A stretch of 60,000 bases of DNA from contig NC_087065.1 in the NCBI RefSeq assembly GCF_963678635.1, positions 76,239,786 through 76,299,785 of the forward strand. The letters are read 5' to 3'. The stretch is from Symsagittifera roscoffensis. Taxonomy: Eukaryota; Xenacoelomorpha; Acoela; Convolutidae. The notes under the pieces were generated by a model. It did not search any database and was not told where the DNA came from. It worked only from the letters and a program-made list of their open reading frames with translations. Below are positions 58,413-60,000 of the stretch, in pieces. The position numbers were made by a program, and so were the translations under genes. Position 1 is the stretch's first letter, and every line of letters begins with the position of its first letter.

Positions 58413-60000
58413 GCATTTTGTTTTTTCGTTCTCATTGGGTTGGTTTGTAGTGTTAATTTCATTAGTTTTTTGTGTCGTCGGTGTGGAATGGACGGGTTCA
58501 ATATAATAATTGTGAAGGAGTTCTGATTGATTCTCATATATGTGTGATGAAAAAAGTTCTTCATATATAACAGGTTCATAGTCATTTTCGACTTTATCAT
58601 GTTGATGGAGAGAGTGTTTTCTGCATCGCTTTCTGAATCTGATGATCCACAGTTTATTTGATTGAGTTGTAACGTATCAGTTACTGTGTCATCAATACCT
58701 GGAGGGTCTGATGTTGTTTCTGGATTAGATTGTACTTGATTAATATGTCTTTGATGTTTAGGTGTACTACTTCTGTGGCGATTATTAGAATTATTATAGT
58801 TATTATTATTCCGGTGTGGTGATTGGGAATAATTTCTATAACGATTATTATAACTTGAGTGTCGATTTTGTGAATTATTTCGCGATCTGTTTTGGTATTT
58901 ATTGTTTGGTCTGTTATAGTTCGATCTATTATATGAGTTATTCCTTGATTGATTGTTCGGGTAATTCTGGTTTCGGTTGTTTGAAAAACTTCTATTCCGA
59001 TTATTGGAGTAGTTTCTATTCCTATTGTATGATGAATTTCGTGATTGATTGTTTGGATAATAATTATTTCTTGATTGTGATTTAGATCTAGAAACAAATC
59101 GTTGTGTATTTGAATGTGATCTGGAGTAGTTATTTCGACTATTTGGTCTATTGTAGTGATTTTGTGATGAATTATGCGTGTTTCTTCGTTCTGGTGATCT
59201 TCCTCTATAACTTGAGTTATATGGTGATTGATTTCTTGTATAATTTGTATTGTTCGGGAGTGGTTTTCCTGAACTGTTGTTGCTGTAGACTGTTTTGTTC
59301 GGTAGATTTTGATCTTTTTTCATGTATTGATAGAATGATTTATTTGGTTCTTTATATTTTTGAGGTTTATTTTGATTGTCTTGCTGTTTTTGTCTACATT
59401 CAGAAATACTATGTCCGTATCGTCGGCAATAATTACACCATTTTTTGAAAGATGGTTTACCTTTAAAGTTTGGGTGTTTTTCGTAAATATTGAGTATTTC
59501 AGTGATTTTTTCAACGAGATCTGTATCTGATTCCTGTATATTGTTTATACTTGTGGAAGCTGTTTCAATTCTGTTAACGTACTGTAATTTCAGATTTTCC
59601 GTTTCTTCGAGTTTCATTGTGATTTCTGCTTGTTCTAGTTTGTCTACTAGTTTTCGAAAATCTAAATTGGGTTCTCGAATTGACGAAGGATGGGATGCTC
59701 TCTTTTTTATTGCTATTTTCCTTAATTGTGGTGTTAAGGTCATCATTAAGATTTCTGTCATCTTTGTGTTTTTATAGTCATGTGTATTTAATGAATATGC
59801 TTTTCGAACTAGTGTTTCGATTCGTACTGCTAATTGCTTGATGGTTTCGTTTGGTAATCTGCGAATTTCATTACATAAAACTCTTTGTTGTTGTTTGTTT
59901 CTTTCGGAGTCAAACATTTTTGAAAATTCTTGTGTAAATCTTTTCCAATTTGATTTTATTTCTATAGGCAATACTGAAAACCATTTTTGGGCTGCGCCAT
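58409..60000 (-). CDS. gag: gag polyprotein of E2 (N-terminus outside window)
   Basis: The frame is open from the window edge; the upstream part encodes AAQKWFSVL, the capsid block also seen in E1. A CCHC knuckle CNYCRRYGHSISEC follows about residue 180 of the visible part, then nearly 200 residues of Asn/Arg/Ser/Tyr-rich repeats (NNQSRNNSYNR-like). The tail after it is acidic (SSDSESDAEN). It ends at TGA 58,411-58,409, four bases inside the protease frame. A run of six A lies about 20 nt before the stop, where a -1 shift would enter the protease frame. No internal stop is present, unlike E1 gag. Confidence 0.85.
   Translation of the reverse strand, partial: GAAQKWFSVLPIEIKSNWKRFTQEFSKMFDSERNKQQQRVLCNEIRRLPNETIKQLAVRIETLVRKAYSLNTHDYKNTKMTEILMMTLTPQLRKIAIKKRASHPSSIREPNLDFRKLVDKLEQAEITMKLEETENLKLQYVNRIETASTSINNIQESDTDLVEKITEILNIYEKHPNFKGKPSFKKWCNYCRRYGHSISECRQKQQDNQNKPQKYKEPNKSFYQYMKKDQNLPNKTVYSNNSSGKPLPNNTNYTRNQSPYNSSYRGRSPERRNTHNSSQNHYNRPNSRNNYSRSHSNTQRFVSRSKSQSRNNYYPNNQSRNSSYNRNRNYSNNRNRSFSNNRNQNYPNNQSRNNSYNRSNYNRPNNKYQNRSRNNSQNRHSSYNNRYRNYSQSPHRNNNNYNNSNNRHRSSTPKHQRHINQVQSNPETTSDPPGIDDTVTDTLQLNQINCGSSDSESDAENTLSINMIKSKMTMNLLYMKNFFHHTYMRINQNSFTIIILNPSIPHRRHKKLMKLTLQTNPMRTKKQNA

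Larger units (their letters stand above)
47098..60000 (-). mobile_element. E2: env-bearing Ty3/Gypsy-type LTR element, 5' end outside window
   Basis: On the minus strand: gag with CCHC knuckle, protease, 1208-aa RT-RNase H-integrase, small hydrophobic ORFs, a Pro/Ser-rich ORF, env-A, env-B and a Ser/Thr/Pro-rich ORF. The domain order matches E1, and shared env blocks show common ancestry, but sequences are diverged and accessory genes differ. Gag runs off the window end. The 3' end is inferred from a candidate LTR between 47,932 and about 47,098. The protease has a frame change, and a stop precedes RT, so the copy may be slightly damaged. Confidence 0.85.

Overview
The window is eukaryotic, AT-rich DNA holding a spliced host gene with long introns, two opposed env-bearing Ty3/Gypsy-type LTR elements, a nested non-LTR retrotransposon and many dispersed repeats. 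Nothing is prokaryotic: no operons, introns of 0.15-3 kb, pyrimidine-rich TTTTCAG acceptors and AATAAA signals. Two GC-AG introns in the host gene, together with env-bearing Gypsy elements, would suit a tunicate, perhaps an appendicularian, but that assignment is inference only.

Layout. (1) 1 to about 17.4 kb, + strand: element E1, entered inside gag. Order: gag, protease, RT-RNase H, integrase, a two-part envelope region, then an unusual 3' accessory region. That region holds about eight small ORFs of one diverged family (family A, 50-93 aa) followed by five RING-type zinc-finger ORFs. Pol carries several in-frame stops. (2) 11,789-15,451: a GC-rich APE-type non-LTR retrotransposon (PHD finger, 2A-like motif, endonuclease, reverse transcriptase) inserted in that accessory region, with a perfect 13-bp target-site duplication. 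(3) 16.1-18.4 kb: a promoter/poly(A)-like segment, an ATG-less coiled-coil ORF behind a splice acceptor, a polypurine tract and a candidate LTR. (4) 18.4-34.3 kb: a + strand cation diffusion facilitator gene of the ZnT1/SLC30A1-SLC30A10 type. Exons can be placed from 23,189 to 33,953; the first exon was not found. (5) 34.3-47 kb: mostly non-coding, with several repeat families, a diverged tandem array of about 165-bp units, and one - strand exon/ORF (37,546-36,764) of unknown function. (6) 47-60 kb, - strand: element E2, a relative of E1 running out of the window through gag, with a long uninterrupted 1208-aa pol, small hydrophobic ORFs, a Pro/Ser-rich ATG-less ORF, the same two-part envelope and a Ser/Thr/Pro-rich ORF coupled by an ATGA overlap.

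How it works together. E1 and E2 share gag-pol and envelope architecture but differ completely in accessory content. E1 has the family A and RING arrays after env; E2 has small membrane ORFs and a Pro/Ser-rich ORF before env. In both, the two envelope halves lie in one frame separated by a stop codon at the same place. The host transporter has a canonical CDF C-terminal domain but changed metal-site residues and a His-rich C-terminal tail. The E1 accessory arrays are the best candidate for something not previously described.
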